Shown in pieces: positions 35,814 to 44,588 of a stretch of DNA of 64,000 bases. The DNA is from JBHJGP01 sp050331695 (lineage in GTDB: Bacteria; Pseudomonadota; Alphaproteobacteria; Geminicoccales; Geminicoccaceae): NCBI GenBank assembly GCA_050331695.1, contig JBHJGP010000031.1:4911-68910 (forward strand), in the 5' to 3' direction. Position 1 is the stretch's first letter. Every line of letters begins with the position of its first letter. The position numbers were made by a program, and so were the translations under genes. The notes beneath the pieces were generated by a model. The model was not told where the DNA came from. It did no database searches and worked only from the letters and a program-made list of their open reading frames with translations.

Positions 35814-37550
35814 TTAAGAGTTGTTGTCGTCGCTGCCTTGTTCGCGCTCTTCTTGTTTCTGGCGGATCGCCGCGCCGAGAATATCGCCAAGAGAAGCGCC
35901 GCTGTCGGACGATCCGTATTCGGCCATCGCTTGCTTCTCGTCGGCCATTTCCAACGCCTTGACGGAAAGCGAAACCTTGCGTGAGGTCGGATCGATGTTG
36001 GTCACCGCCGCATCGACCTTCTCGCCGACCGCATAGCGCTCGGGACGCTGCTCCTGACGATCCCTCGACAATTCCGACTTACGAATGAAGCCGATGGCAC
36101 CGTTCGACGTCTCCACTTCGATGCCACTGTTGTTGACCGCGGTGACGGTGCAGGTCACCCGAGCACCGCGGGCCAAATCCGAGGTGGCCGATTTGAACGG
36201 ATCCTCGATTAGCTGTTTGATGCCAAGCGAGATGCGCTCCTTCTCGACATCGACATCAAGAACCACGGCCGTGACCTCGTCACCCTCATTGTAGCGCTGC
36301 ACCGCCTCTTCACCCGTGACCTCCCAGTCGATATCCGAGAGATGCACCATGCCGTCGATGTCCTCGTCGATGCCGACGAACAGGCCGAACTCGGTGATAT
36401 TCTTGATCTTGCCGGTGATCTGAGTGCCAGGGGCGTGGCGCTCCAGGAAGGTATCCCAGGGGTTCTCCATGGTCTGTTTGAGACCGAGGCTGATCCGCCG
36501 TTTCTCGGAATCGACCTCCAAGATCATCACCTCCACCTCCTGGCTGGTAGAGACGATCTTGCCAGGGTGTACGTTCTTCTTGGTCCAGCTCATCTCTGAG
36601 ACGTGGACCAGACCCTCGACGCCCGGCTCCAATTCGACGAAGGCGCCGTAGTCGGTGATATTCGTGACCCGCCCCGTCCAACGGGTGCCGACCGGGTATT
36701 TGGCAGCAACACCATCCCAGGGATCGGCCTCGAGCTGCTTCATACCGAGCGAGATGCGCTGGGTTTCGCGATTGAAACGTATGACCTGAACGTTGACCGA
36801 CTGGCCGACGCTCAGAACGTCATGCGGATTGTTGACACGGCGCCAGGAGATGTCGGTCACGTGGAGGAGACCGTCGAGACCGCCGAGATCGACGAACGCG
36901 CCATAGTCGGTGATGTTCTTCACAACGCCTTCGATGACCTGGCCTTCCTTGAGCGTCGACAGGAGCTCGTCTCGCTGCTCCTTCCGGCTCTCCTCGAGCA
37001 CGGCCCGCCGCGACACCACGATGTTGCCGCGCTTTCTGTCCATCTTCAGGATCTGAAAGGGTTCCTGCTTGTTTAGCAGGTGGCCGACGTCACGAATCGG
37101 GCGAATGTCGACCTGGGAGCCGGGCAAGAAGGCAACGGCGCCGCCGAGATCGACGGCGAAGCCGCCCTTGACCCGGCCAAAGATCGCGCCGTCGACCTTT
37201 TCGGTGCCGTTGAAAGCCTTCTCGAGGCGGTTCCAGCTCTCTTCCCGTCGGGCCTTGTCGCGGGAGAGGACGGCTTCGCCGCTGCGGTTCTCAAAACGCT
37301 CGACATAGACCTCGACCTCGTCACCGACCTTGACCTCGGCCGGTTGGCCGGGGGTCGAAAACTCCTTGATCGGCACACGACCCTCAGCCTTCAGACCGAC
37401 GTCGACGATCGCTTCGTCATTGTCGATGCGAACCACCGAGCCCTTGAGAACGGTGCCCTCGATCTTGTCTTGCTCGCCGAGTGTCTCGTCCAGCATCGCG
37501 GCGAAATCCTCGACGGGCGGCGAATCGACGGCAGGCGTTGTTTCAATCAT
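35814..37550 (-). CDS. rpsA: 30S ribosomal protein S1
   Basis: A 578-residue protein with six S1 OB-fold repeats. The first two (KIEGTVLKGSVVRID and VDGAIFGRVKGGFAVDLG) bind the ribosome; the next three have the TDYGAFVDLG/TEFGLFVGID pattern that binds mRNA; the sixth (TCTVTAVNNSGIEVETSNG) is diverged. The start is ATG 37550 (MIETTPAVDSPP); the frame runs 23 residues further but the family begins here. It follows cmk after 86 bases. Confidence 0.98.
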   Translation of the reverse strand: MIETTPAVDSPPVEDFAAMLDETLGEQDKIEGTVLKGSVVRIDNDEAIVDVGLKAEGRVPIKEFSTPGQPAEVKVGDEVEVYVERFENRSGEAVLSRDKARREESWNRLEKAFNGTEKVDGAIFGRVKGGFAVDLGGAVAFLPGSQVDIRPIRDVGHLLNKQEPFQILKMDRKRGNIVVSRRAVLEESRKEQRDELLSTLKEGQVIEGVVKNITDYGAFVDLGGLDGLLHVTDISWRRVNNPHDVLSVGQSVNVQVIRFNRETQRISLGMKQLEADPWDGVAAKYPVGTRWTGRVTNITDYGAFVELEPGVEGLVHVSEMSWTKKNVHPGKIVSTSQEVEVMILEVDSEKRRISLGLKQTMENPWDTFLERHAPGTQITGKIKNITEFGLFVGIDEDIDGMVHLSDIDWEVTGEEAVQRYNEGDEVTAVVLDVDVEKERISLGIKQLIEDPFKSATSDLARGARVTCTVTAVNNSGIEVETSNGAIGFIRKSELSRDRQEQRPERYAVGEKVDAAVTNIDPTSRKVSLSVKALEMADEKQAMAEYGSSDSGASLGDILGAAIRQKQEEREQGSDDNNS

Positions 37551-37636
37551 TATCAGTCCACAGCGGGGCTCAGAGGAGCCGGTTGAAGGTTGCACAAACG
37601 AAAGCAGCCCGCGCGACACGCCGGGCTTGGTCCAAA

Positions 37637-38269
37637 CTAGCCGATGATGAAGCTTCGCGCCCGATCCACCGCCTCCTCGACACTGATCTCACTGGTATCG
37701 AGAAGGAACGCGTCTTCCGCCACGATCAAAGGCGACGCGGCGCGCTCCCGGTCACGCTGATCCCTGCGGCGAAGCTCCGCCAAAACCTCGTCATATATAG
37801 CCGCGCGGCCGCGGCGGTGCAACTGCTCCAGACGGCGCCGGGCCCGGACTTCGGCGGTTGCCGTGACGAAGATCTTGCGATCCGCATCCGGGCAGACCAC
37901 CGATCCGATGTCGCGGCCGGCGAGCAATGCGCCACCGGCACTCGATGCGATGCGCCGCTGGAAGGGGAGCAGTGCTTCGCGGACCGGAGCGAGCGCGGCG
38001 ACGGTCGAGGCCATCGCGCCCACCTCCTCATCGCTGAGTTCCGGGTGGTCCAGATCGGCGAGCGTCAAGTGGCTGGCGCTGTCCACGGCACCGGCTGGGA
38101 TTTCATCTCCCCCATCATCGCTCGGCCCGTCGCGTAAGAGCTTGTGAGCGACCGCGCGATAGAGAAGGCCTGTGTCCAGGAACGTCAGATCCAGCTCGTC
38201 GGCGAGCCGCTTGCCGATGGTGCTCTTGCCGGAACTGGCCGGCCCGTCGATGGCAACGGTCAGAGCCAT
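37637..38269 (-). CDS. cmk: Cytidylate kinase
   Basis: A 210-residue NMP kinase with P-loop VAIDGPASSGKSTIGKRLA (residues 5-22), the Tyr/Arg region FLDTGLLYRAVAH and the LID-type RRDQRDRERAASPL segment. It makes CDP/dCDP from CMP/dCMP. It begins 2 bases after aroA. Confidence 0.98.
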   Translation of the reverse strand: MALTVAIDGPASSGKSTIGKRLADELDLTFLDTGLLYRAVAHKLLRDGPSDDGGDEIPAGAVDSASHLTLADLDHPELSDEEVGAMASTVAALAPVREALLPFQRRIASSAGGALLAGRDIGSVVCPDADRKIFVTATAEVRARRRLEQLHRRGRAAIYDEVLAELRRRDQRDRERAASPLIVAEDAFLLDTSEISVEEAVDRARSFIIG

Positions 38270-38271
38270 CC

Positions 38272-39600
38272 CTATCCAATCTCGCGTGTCGGCAAACCGA
38301 TCTCCGTCATGATCGAGGCGAAGTTTGGGAAGCTGGTGGCGATGGTCTCGGCACCGTTGACCTCGATGCCCGCGGTACTGGCACCACCCATGACGAGGAA
38401 ACTCATGGCGATCCGGTGGTCGAGCGCTGCGTCGAGGGTAACCCCACCTTCCAAGGGTCGGTTCCCAATCCCCTCGACGATCATCTGATCCTCGTTGCTG
38501 GTCACGGCCACGCCAAGGGCTTTCAATCCCTGTTCCATGCAGGCGATACGGTCGCTTTCCTTCACCCGCAGTTCGCGGACGCCGTCCATCACGGTCCGTC
38601 CCTCGGCATGGGCGGCGATCACCGACAGGATCGGGAATTCGTCGATCATCGAGGGCGCCCGCTCCGGAGGCACGTGAACACCCCGCAAGCGGCTTGAGCG
38701 AACCCGAAGGTCGGCGACCTGTTCACCACCACTGTCGTGCTCGTTGGTAAGCTCGATGTCGGCGCCCATCTCCTTCAGCGTGCAGATCAAGCCCGTGCGC
38801 AGCGGGTTGACCAGCAGGTTCTCGATCCTGAGGTCCGATCCCATCGATAGGAGCGCCGCCGCGATCGGAAAGGCTGCTGACGACGGATCGCCCGGGATCT
38901 GAATGTCGAGGGGCGTCAGATCGACGTGACCGGCGACACTCACCGCGTGACGCCCATCGGCCAGGGTCTCGCGGGTAACGGGCGCGCCCATCCGCGCCAG
39001 CATGTTCTCGGTATGGTCGCGCGACGGCGACGGCTCGATGACGGTCGTCCTCCCTCGTGCGTGGAGACCCGCGAGCAACACCGCCGATTTCACCTGCGCG
39101 GAAGCGACCGCGCTTTCATGGGTGATCGGCAGCAGATCGAGACGGCCCGTCACCGTCATCGGCAAAAAGCCCCCCGTTCGCGCTTCGATCGCGGCACCCA
39201 TGCGGGTGAGGGGAGCGATCACGCGGTTCATGGGGCGATGGCGTAGCGAGGCGTCGCCCGTCAGAAAGGTGCGAAAGGGCTGGCCCGCCAACGCGCCCAT
39301 CAACAGGCGTGAGCCGGTGCCGGCATTGCCAAGATCCAAAACCGTTTCGGGCTCGCGCCAGCCGCCGGTCCCGCATCCCGAGACCAATAGCTCGTCGTTG
39401 TCTCCCGCTTCGATGGCCACGCCCAGGGCCTCGATCGCGCGGCGGGTCGCGGTCACGTCCTCACCTTGAAGCAGGCCCCGGATGCGCGTGGTGCCAGTGG
39501 CAAGGCCGCCCAAGATCAGACTTCGATGGGAAAGCGACTTGTCCCCTGGCACCCGGATGGTGCCCGAGATCGGCCCAGCGTTTTCAGAACGCAGACGCAT
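38272..39600 (-). CDS. aroA: 3-phosphoshikimate 1-carboxyvinyltransferase (class II, CP4-like)
   Basis: A 442-residue enzyme with two inside-out barrels. It has PGDKSLSHRSLILGG near the N-terminus, GNAGTGSRLLMG (about residue 95), GDASLRHRPMNRVI, ASAQVKSAVLLAGL, PSPSRDHTENMLARMG and RVKESDRI toward the C-terminus. The pattern of RHRPM and SAQVKSAV is of the class II type, as in CP4. At the position of CP4 Ala100 this protein has Gly, the residue of glyphosate-sensitive enzymes. Confidence 0.98.
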   Translation of the reverse strand: MRLRSENAGPISGTIRVPGDKSLSHRSLILGGLATGTTRIRGLLQGEDVTATRRAIEALGVAIEAGDNDELLVSGCGTGGWREPETVLDLGNAGTGSRLLMGALAGQPFRTFLTGDASLRHRPMNRVIAPLTRMGAAIEARTGGFLPMTVTGRLDLLPITHESAVASAQVKSAVLLAGLHARGRTTVIEPSPSRDHTENMLARMGAPVTRETLADGRHAVSVAGHVDLTPLDIQIPGDPSSAAFPIAAALLSMGSDLRIENLLVNPLRTGLICTLKEMGADIELTNEHDSGGEQVADLRVRSSRLRGVHVPPERAPSMIDEFPILSVIAAHAEGRTVMDGVRELRVKESDRIACMEQGLKALGVAVTSNEDQMIVEGIGNRPLEGGVTLDAALDHRIAMSFLVMGGASTAGIEVNGAETIATSFPNFASIMTEIGLPTREIG

Positions 39601-39717
39601 TGGGAAATTTATCCATCGATGGAGCCGGTGAAGCGAACGGACTGATTGGATTTAGCTTTTGACACCTCAACGGGATCATGGCAATTGCCGCGCGTTTCGG
39701 GTTTTTGGGAGCGGTTG

Positions 39718-40056
39718 GTGGTCAAGCCGGAATGGGGAACGAAACGCAGTTGCTCCAGCTGCGGCGCGAAATTTTACGACTTCAACCGCGATCCGATCGA
39801 CTGCCCCGCCTGCGGCGCTCGCTTTGAGATCGAGGCAACCACGGCGCGGCCACGAAGATCGCGCGCCAAACCGGTGGAAGCGGCCAAGCCCGACCCTGAC
39901 GAAACCCCGGATTCCGAGGTCGACGAGGATCTCAACACGATCGAGGTCGAGGACGACGATACGGATTCCGCGGGTATCGAGGATGCCGACGAGCTGGACG
40001 ACGACAGTGTCGATGAGGTGATCGAGCGCTCCGATGACGGCGACGAGGAGCGCTAG
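39718..40056 (+). CDS. TIGR02300-family protein, zinc ribbon with acidic tail
   Basis: A 112-residue protein. The N-terminus KPEWGTKRSCSSCGAKFYDF and the following DCPACGARFE give four Cys for a zinc ribbon; the C-terminal half is Asp/Glu-rich (about 35% acidic). The frame opens at 39646, but GTG 39718 is favoured: GGGAG lies seven bases before it and the family starts with M-x-K-P-E-x-G-T-K-R. It is divergent from aroA and upstream of tRNA-Ala, as in many alphaproteobacteria. The function is unknown. Confidence 0.92.
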   Translation: MVKPEWGTKRSCSSCGAKFYDFNRDPIDCPACGARFEIEATTARPRRSRAKPVEAAKPDPDETPDSEVDEDLNTIEVEDDDTDSAGIEDADELDDDSVDEVIERSDDGDEER

Positions 40057-40089
40057 CGGGGCGAGGCCGGGCCGCTCGGCGAAAGAAGC

Positions 40090-40118
40090 TTGCTTTGGCG
40101 GACGGGTTTGGCCTATCT
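40090..40118 (+). promoter_or_regulatory. Candidate sigma-70 promoter for tRNA-Ala
   Basis: A TTGCTT (-35, 40090-40095) and CTATCT (-10, 40113-40118) pair with exact 17-base spacing lies 21 bases before the tRNA. No promoter activity can be shown from the sequence alone. Confidence 0.45.
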
Positions 40119-40139
40119 CCAGCGCACCGCTTTGACGAT

Positions 40140-40215
40140 GGGGCCGTAGCTCAGCTGGGAGAGCGCCTGAATGGCATTCAGGAGGTCGGCGGTTCGATCC
40201 CGCTCGGCTCCACCA
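40140..40215 (+). tRNA. tRNA-Ala (anticodon GGC)
   Basis: A 76-base gene with encoded CCA. The acceptor stem GGGGCCG pairs with CGGCTCC and includes the G3-U70 wobble pair that marks tRNA-Ala; the D-arm has AGCTGGGAG; the anticodon stem CCTGA/TCAGG encloses loop ATGGCAT, so the anticodon is GGC, reading GCC/GCU; the T-loop has GGTTCGATCC. A promoter-like pair lies 21 bases upstream. Confidence 0.98.
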
Positions 40216-40335
40216 ACAAGGTCAGATTGGTACTTGCACTCCCCATATTAGCATCGTGTTCTGGGTGACGAACCGAAACACGGTTTCGCCCTACAGCCGG
40301 CAAAGTCTGGTGGTCGCGTAGCGCTCACAGATACC

Positions 40336-43212
40336 TTAGCTTCCGATGTGGCTTTCAGTGGTGATGATGTCGCTGAGGGCCAGGTCCCTGCCATTCTCGA
40401 GCAAGACGAACGGCACGAACGTCTCCTGGCCTGCGACATCGATCGCCAGGACCGCGTCCTTGCCGTCGACCGTGATCTGCAAGAACGCATCAATCCCTCG
40501 TTGGGCTACGTCATCACTGCCGAGAAGCGCCGACAGATCGATGATGTCGCCGTCCCTCATTTTAAAGTCGTCGATAACGTCGATCGCGCCATCGAGATCG
40601 CTCTCGTCAAAGACAAACCTGTCGGCGTGCTTGCCTCCGATCAGCGTGTCCGCGCCTGGACCGCCGTTCAGAATGTCGAAGTCGTTGCCGCCCCGCAATT
40701 CGTCGTCGCCGGCGCCACCTTCCAGACGATCATCGCCATGATCTCCGTCCAACCGATCGTCGCCGTGACCACCATCCAGATGATCGTCGCCGCGATCACC
40801 GTCCAATCGATCATCGCCGGCGCCGGCCACCAAAATGTCGTTGCCGTCGTCGCCACCGAGCCGATCCTCATCATCGCCGCCGTAAAGCCTATCATCGCCG
40901 TCGTCGCCATCCAGGCGATCCCTGCCGGCGCCGCCGTCTAGGTAATCGTCGCCGTCTCGGCCGCGGAGCCGGTCCCGCCCTTCATCGCCGTAGAGAACAT
41001 CGTCGCCCTCTCTGCCATCCAACCGATCGTCACCACCTTTGCCGGTGAGGCTGTCGTCGAGGTCGCTTCCGCGGAAGGAATCTCTTCCGTCATCGCCAAC
41101 GAGAACTAGACCGGCCACTTCCTGCGAAGGCTCTTGAGCCGGTTCTTCGTTTTCGGTCGGCGCGTCCGGCGCCGGCTCAGAGTTGTCGCCCGGCGTTACA
41201 TTGATCGTGACGGTTGCTTCATCGCTAGCACCTTCGCCGTCGACAATCTCGTAGACGAACTGATCCACGCCAATGAAGTCCGGCTTCGAGATGTAGGACA
41301 GTAGACCCCCATCCACCGAGGTGACGGCTCCGTTTGCCGGTGCACCCACGCTCTTGATGGCAAGCGCGTGACCGTCTGGATCGCCATCATTGGCGAGAAC
41401 ATCAATCACAAGCCCGGCGCCGCTGGCGACATCGGCGACATCGTCAACCGCTTTCGGCGCTCGATTGTTCGATGCGTCAAAGCTCGGCGCGAAGGCGCCG
41501 ATATAGGTCGTTCCGTCAGCTGTGCCGGGCCAACCGGTCGCCGATAGATCGATGCCACCGCTCGCCGCTGGAGAACCATTCGCCAACTGAAAATTCTTGC
41601 TCGCCGGATCGACAAATCTCGGGTCGGCCTCAAAGCTGTTTTGCTCCCAGGCGTCAATCGAGCGTTGCAATTCTGCCAAGCTATCGAAGTCGGGCCCTTT
41701 TTTATCGTAGAACAGTGGCTGCTTCGCGTTCTTGACGGGTCGCCAGTAGAGATTGTGATCGTACCGATCGATATCGACGTCTTTCCGCCCACGCGACGCA
41801 TACCAGTCATCGTATTGAACAACGATGTTGTTCAGAAATTCATGGGGCGTATCGCCGGTTGAACCGACCCGCTGTTCGCCGGCTCCCTGGTTTTCACCCG
41901 GTTGCAAGAGCAACAGCGTATTGTTGTAGATCTTCCAAGCATCCGGGCCGTTGGAGCTGTGCCGATTGAAGCTCATATGGCCTGTGAGACCCTCTGACTC
42001 CCGGACCCCCGCTTCGGTACCTTCCCGTCCCCAAAGTTGGGGCACGGTTCCATCAATCAGATTGTGGTGAACGTATTTCGTTCCGGGCTCCGGCGCCGGT
42101 CGGTTCGCGCCGTGGTGACCGGGGCCGGTATAAACGGCATGGTTGTAGGCAAACTCCCAGTCATAGTTCTTCGCGTCGATCTGAATAGCGTCGTCACGGA
42201 CCGCCAAATAGTTGTTTAGGATTCTGATATCGTGGGCCGGGTTCTTGGTCGTTATCTGCATGAAGTCGAATAGGTCGATGGCCTGTCCGTTGGTAAAGGA
42301 GATGCCATGAACGTCGGTATCGGATGTGACGGCGAGAAAACCGACCCTCATGCTCTCCGAAACCTTTGCGCCATTCTTTACGTCGTTCCACGCAACCCAT
42401 TCTCCAACCTCGCCGTAAACCGCGGCCTCGTTGAAATGGAAGTCGTGGGCGGTCCCTCTGAGGATGAAGGAGAAGTTACCGAAAGAAGGCGGCAGAAACT
42501 CCGAGCCTTCGAAGCTGATATGATGGGCCGTCCGCGTGTCGAGAACGGGCCCGCCCAGCAGGAAATCGATGTCCTGAAAAATGACGTGTTGCGGCGTGCC
42601 CTTATCAACGAAAACGTCCTGATTGCCAGGAGAGATGAAAAGGCTCAGCTCATTGGGATCGCCGGTGGTCGGTGCGTCAGCGGTGATGCCGTAGATCGCC
42701 TTCGGATCGCTCGGCTCGAGGCGAATATAGATGTGATCGTCGCCCTTCGCCTTATAGAGCCCGGGCCCTGCATAGTAAGCGCCGCCCGTGTCCCAGTGCT
42801 GATTGGTCTCCATGAGTTTGGTAAGACTGTCATAGCGAACGAGGCGAGTGCGGTCGCCGTTCGCCTCCTCCCAGACACCGGAAAGCTTATAGCCATCATA
42901 GGTATCGACGGACCGATAGGTTTGGGTGGCCGCGTCGTGAAGGACCCACCGTTCGCTGCCGGTCCCGGTGAGATCGGCGTAAGACCCGTTAATCACCGGA
43001 GTCTCTTCGCCGAACGCGCGAATCGTGATTGGCTCCGCAGCCGTGCCCTTGAGCGCGAAATCGATGGAACGCTCGTAATAGTGGCCGCCCCGAACCGTCA
43101 GGATGTCGCCTGCCTTAAGCTTGGAGAGCGCATGTTCCCACGTTCCCCAAGGTTTCGCCTGGGTACCTGCGCTTTTATCGTTTCCGGAAGTTGACAGGAA
43201 GTATTCGGCCAT
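40336..43212 (-). CDS. Secreted parallel beta-helix protein with RTX repeats
   Basis: A 958-residue protein. Residues 1-560 form a right-handed beta-helix region (MAEYFLSTSGNDKSAGTQAKPW start; PITIRAFG, HISFEGSEFL, DIRILNNYLAVRDDAI, YVHHNLIDGT) typical of polysaccharide lyases or epimerases. About residues 570-660 are a cadherin-like/VCBS domain (KAVDDVADVA, VNVTPG-like end). The C-terminal part has about 16-18 calcium-binding GGxGxDxLx nonapeptides and a final DRFVFDESDLDG-type segment with no N-terminal signal peptide, indicating type I secretion. The start is ATG 43212, with AAAGG before it; TTG 43227 would add five residues. No HlyB/HlyD/TolC genes are in the window. A role in trimming or epimerising the exopolysaccharide made by the adjacent locus is inferred. 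Confidence 0.92.
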   Translation of the reverse strand: MAEYFLSTSGNDKSAGTQAKPWGTWEHALSKLKAGDILTVRGGHYYERSIDFALKGTAAEPITIRAFGEETPVINGSYADLTGTGSERWVLHDAATQTYRSVDTYDGYKLSGVWEEANGDRTRLVRYDSLTKLMETNQHWDTGGAYYAGPGLYKAKGDDHIYIRLEPSDPKAIYGITADAPTTGDPNELSLFISPGNQDVFVDKGTPQHVIFQDIDFLLGGPVLDTRTAHHISFEGSEFLPPSFGNFSFILRGTAHDFHFNEAAVYGEVGEWVAWNDVKNGAKVSESMRVGFLAVTSDTDVHGISFTNGQAIDLFDFMQITTKNPAHDIRILNNYLAVRDDAIQIDAKNYDWEFAYNHAVYTGPGHHGANRPAPEPGTKYVHHNLIDGTVPQLWGREGTEAGVRESEGLTGHMSFNRHSSNGPDAWKIYNNTLLLLQPGENQGAGEQRVGSTGDTPHEFLNNIVVQYDDWYASRGRKDVDIDRYDHNLYWRPVKNAKQPLFYDKKGPDFDSLAELQRSIDAWEQNSFEADPRFVDPASKNFQLANGSPAASGGIDLSATGWPGTADGTTYIGAFAPSFDASNNRAPKAVDDVADVASGAGLVIDVLANDGDPDGHALAIKSVGAPANGAVTSVDGGLLSYISKPDFIGVDQFVYEIVDGEGASDEATVTINVTPGDNSEPAPDAPTENEEPAQEPSQEVAGLVLVGDDGRDSFRGSDLDDSLTGKGGDDRLDGREGDDVLYGDEGRDRLRGRDGDDYLDGGAGRDRLDGDDGDDRLYGGDDEDRLGGDDGNDILVAGAGDDRLDGDRGDDHLDGGHGDDRLDGDHGDDRLEGGAGDDELRGGNDFDILNGGPGADTLIGGKHADRFVFDESDLDGAIDVIDDFKMRDGDIIDLSALLGSDDVAQRGIDAFLQITVDGKDAVLAIDVAGQETFVPFVLLENGRDLALSDIITTESHIGS
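40620..41095 (-). repeat. RTX nonapeptide repeat array within the secreted protein
   Basis: About 16-18 tandem 27-base units coding for GGxGxDxLx variants such as GDDRLDG and GDDYLDG. At DNA level the units differ strongly at third positions, so it is not a simple recent duplication. The array lies inside the coding gene and explains repeated GATCGTCGCC-like words on the plus strand. It binds calcium and folds after export. Confidence 0.9.
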
Positions 43213-43880
43213 ATAAGCACCTTTCAAGCGCGACTAGACCTGCCACATGCAACAATATTTGAAGCATAGCGGCCGCTAACCTCCGCAGGTTTGGCTCTTT
43301 TTATTCGTGTTATGAGACGAATATTTTTTAAAATTATTCCAAGAAGAAGTCTGCTAGGAACTTTTGCTGCACAACTTCAAAGATAATCACGCAAGACACT
43401 TTAGAGGTATTGGCAAAACCATGAGGATCGGCCGCGCCATTTTGGCGAGCCGGCGCTGCAACTAGCTTATTGGGGGAAATCTCACATTTAAAAACAACTG
43501 TAAAGTGAATATTAAAAAATGATATCGGCCGATCAGGGTGCGGACGCTTCCAGCGGAACGGCCTCATGCCGGCTCGGAGCCAGCGGCGCCAAATTACCGC
43601 TCGACGGCCATGCCGCAAACCTTGCTTGAGATTCGGCACACGACGGGCCGCATGATGCAAAGCTCAGAGGGGCCCGCTCGCCAGATTTGCGCGATAAGGT
43701 TGATGTAGACGTGAAATATATGCGACAAAGGCGAACGAATTGCTTAATGGTATGATAAAGCAAAATGATCCATAATAATTCTGGTTGAAGAGAAAAAATT
43801 CATTTGTAATGGTCAGGCGGACGTGTAAGCTTACTTAAAATTATATGTTGGTCGATGAACTACTTGTTTGGGTATTTTTT
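43213..43880. other. AT-rich non-coding gap upstream of the polysaccharide operon
   Basis: No convincing gene in 668 bases. It is richer in A/T than its surroundings, with AAAAATT stretches, and has a perfect 12-base palindrome TAGCGGCCGCTA (43267-43278) and an inverted repeat TATTCGT (43302-43308) / ACGAATA (43317-43323) followed by T6. Likely holds promoters for the beta-helix/RTX gene on one side and the operon starting at 43881 on the other. Short ORFs here lack ribosome binding sites and family resemblance. Confidence 0.5.
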
Positions 43881-44588
43881 ATGGGCCATTGGATCATGTT
43901 GTCAAAACACGATTCAGCACTACCAGTTGAGCAGATCATCGGTTGGGATGTTGAAACGTGGTCACGGGCGTTAGCCACGTTCGACAAGGTCCTTGCGAAA
44001 GATTTGTCGGGAACCAGGAGCCTGGAGCTCGGGGCGAGAGGTGGTGGACTGTCGTTGTGGCTGGCGATGCGGGGGAGTGAGGTCACGTGCTCCTGCTACG
44101 GCTGCGAGCCTAGTGATGCGGTTCAATTGCACCAGGAATTTGGGGTGCAGCACAATGTCCGCTACGAGACTATTGATGCGACGGATATCCCTTACGAGGA
44201 CACCTTCGATATAATCGTCCTGAAGTCGGTGATAGGCGGTATTGGCGCCGGGAAACGGGTGGACCGGGAACGCGCCGCCCTCGCGCAGATCCATCGGGCC
44301 TTGCGTGAGGACGGTGTTTTCCTGTTTGCCGAGAATGTCATGGCAACCAAACTGCATCAGATGCTGCGGCGAGTGAAAAGAGGGGATCGCTGGCACTATT
44401 CGTCGATCGAAGAAATGCGGTCTCTCTTCGGTGATTTTTCCAAACTGAGCTACGAGACGACGGGTTTTCTAGCCTGTCTCGGGTATACCGAGCGCCAAAG
44501 GCGTTGGCTTGGTAGGATCGACGCCGTTCTATGCCGTTTCGTACCGGCGAACTGGCATTATGTCATGATGGGTGCGGCCATCAAATGA
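43881..44588 (+). CDS. Class I SAM-dependent methyltransferase
   Basis: A 235-residue methyltransferase. The SAM motif I is LELGARGGGLSLWLAMRG (about residue 48), motif II is the YETIDATDIP segment and DIIVLKSVIGG the motif IV-like strand. First in a run of four coupled genes; its stop overlaps the next start (ATGA). ATG 43881 is used; ATG 43845 is an alternative with extra hydrophobic residues. In this setting it may methylate a sugar or lipid-linked intermediate; the target is not known. Confidence 0.85.
   Translation: MGHWIMLSKHDSALPVEQIIGWDVETWSRALATFDKVLAKDLSGTRSLELGARGGGLSLWLAMRGSEVTCSCYGCEPSDAVQLHQEFGVQHNVRYETIDATDIPYEDTFDIIVLKSVIGGIGAGKRVDRERAALAQIHRALREDGVFLFAENVMATKLHQMLRRVKRGDRWHYSSIEEMRSLFGDFSKLSYETTGFLACLGYTERQRRWLGRIDAVLCRFVPANWHYVMMGAAIK

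Noticed and set aside
40620..41095. CRISPR-like repeated words
   Set aside because: The repeats are 27-base coding units of RTX nonapeptides without spacers of constant repeat identity.
43302..43329. Hairpin TATTCGT/ACGAATA with a T6 tail as a terminator
   Set aside because: The stem is AT-rich and there is no plus-strand gene upstream for it to end; it is noted in the gap entry only.
43334..43660. Open frame of 108 codons on the minus strand
   Set aside because: No ribosome binding site, odd composition and no family resemblance.
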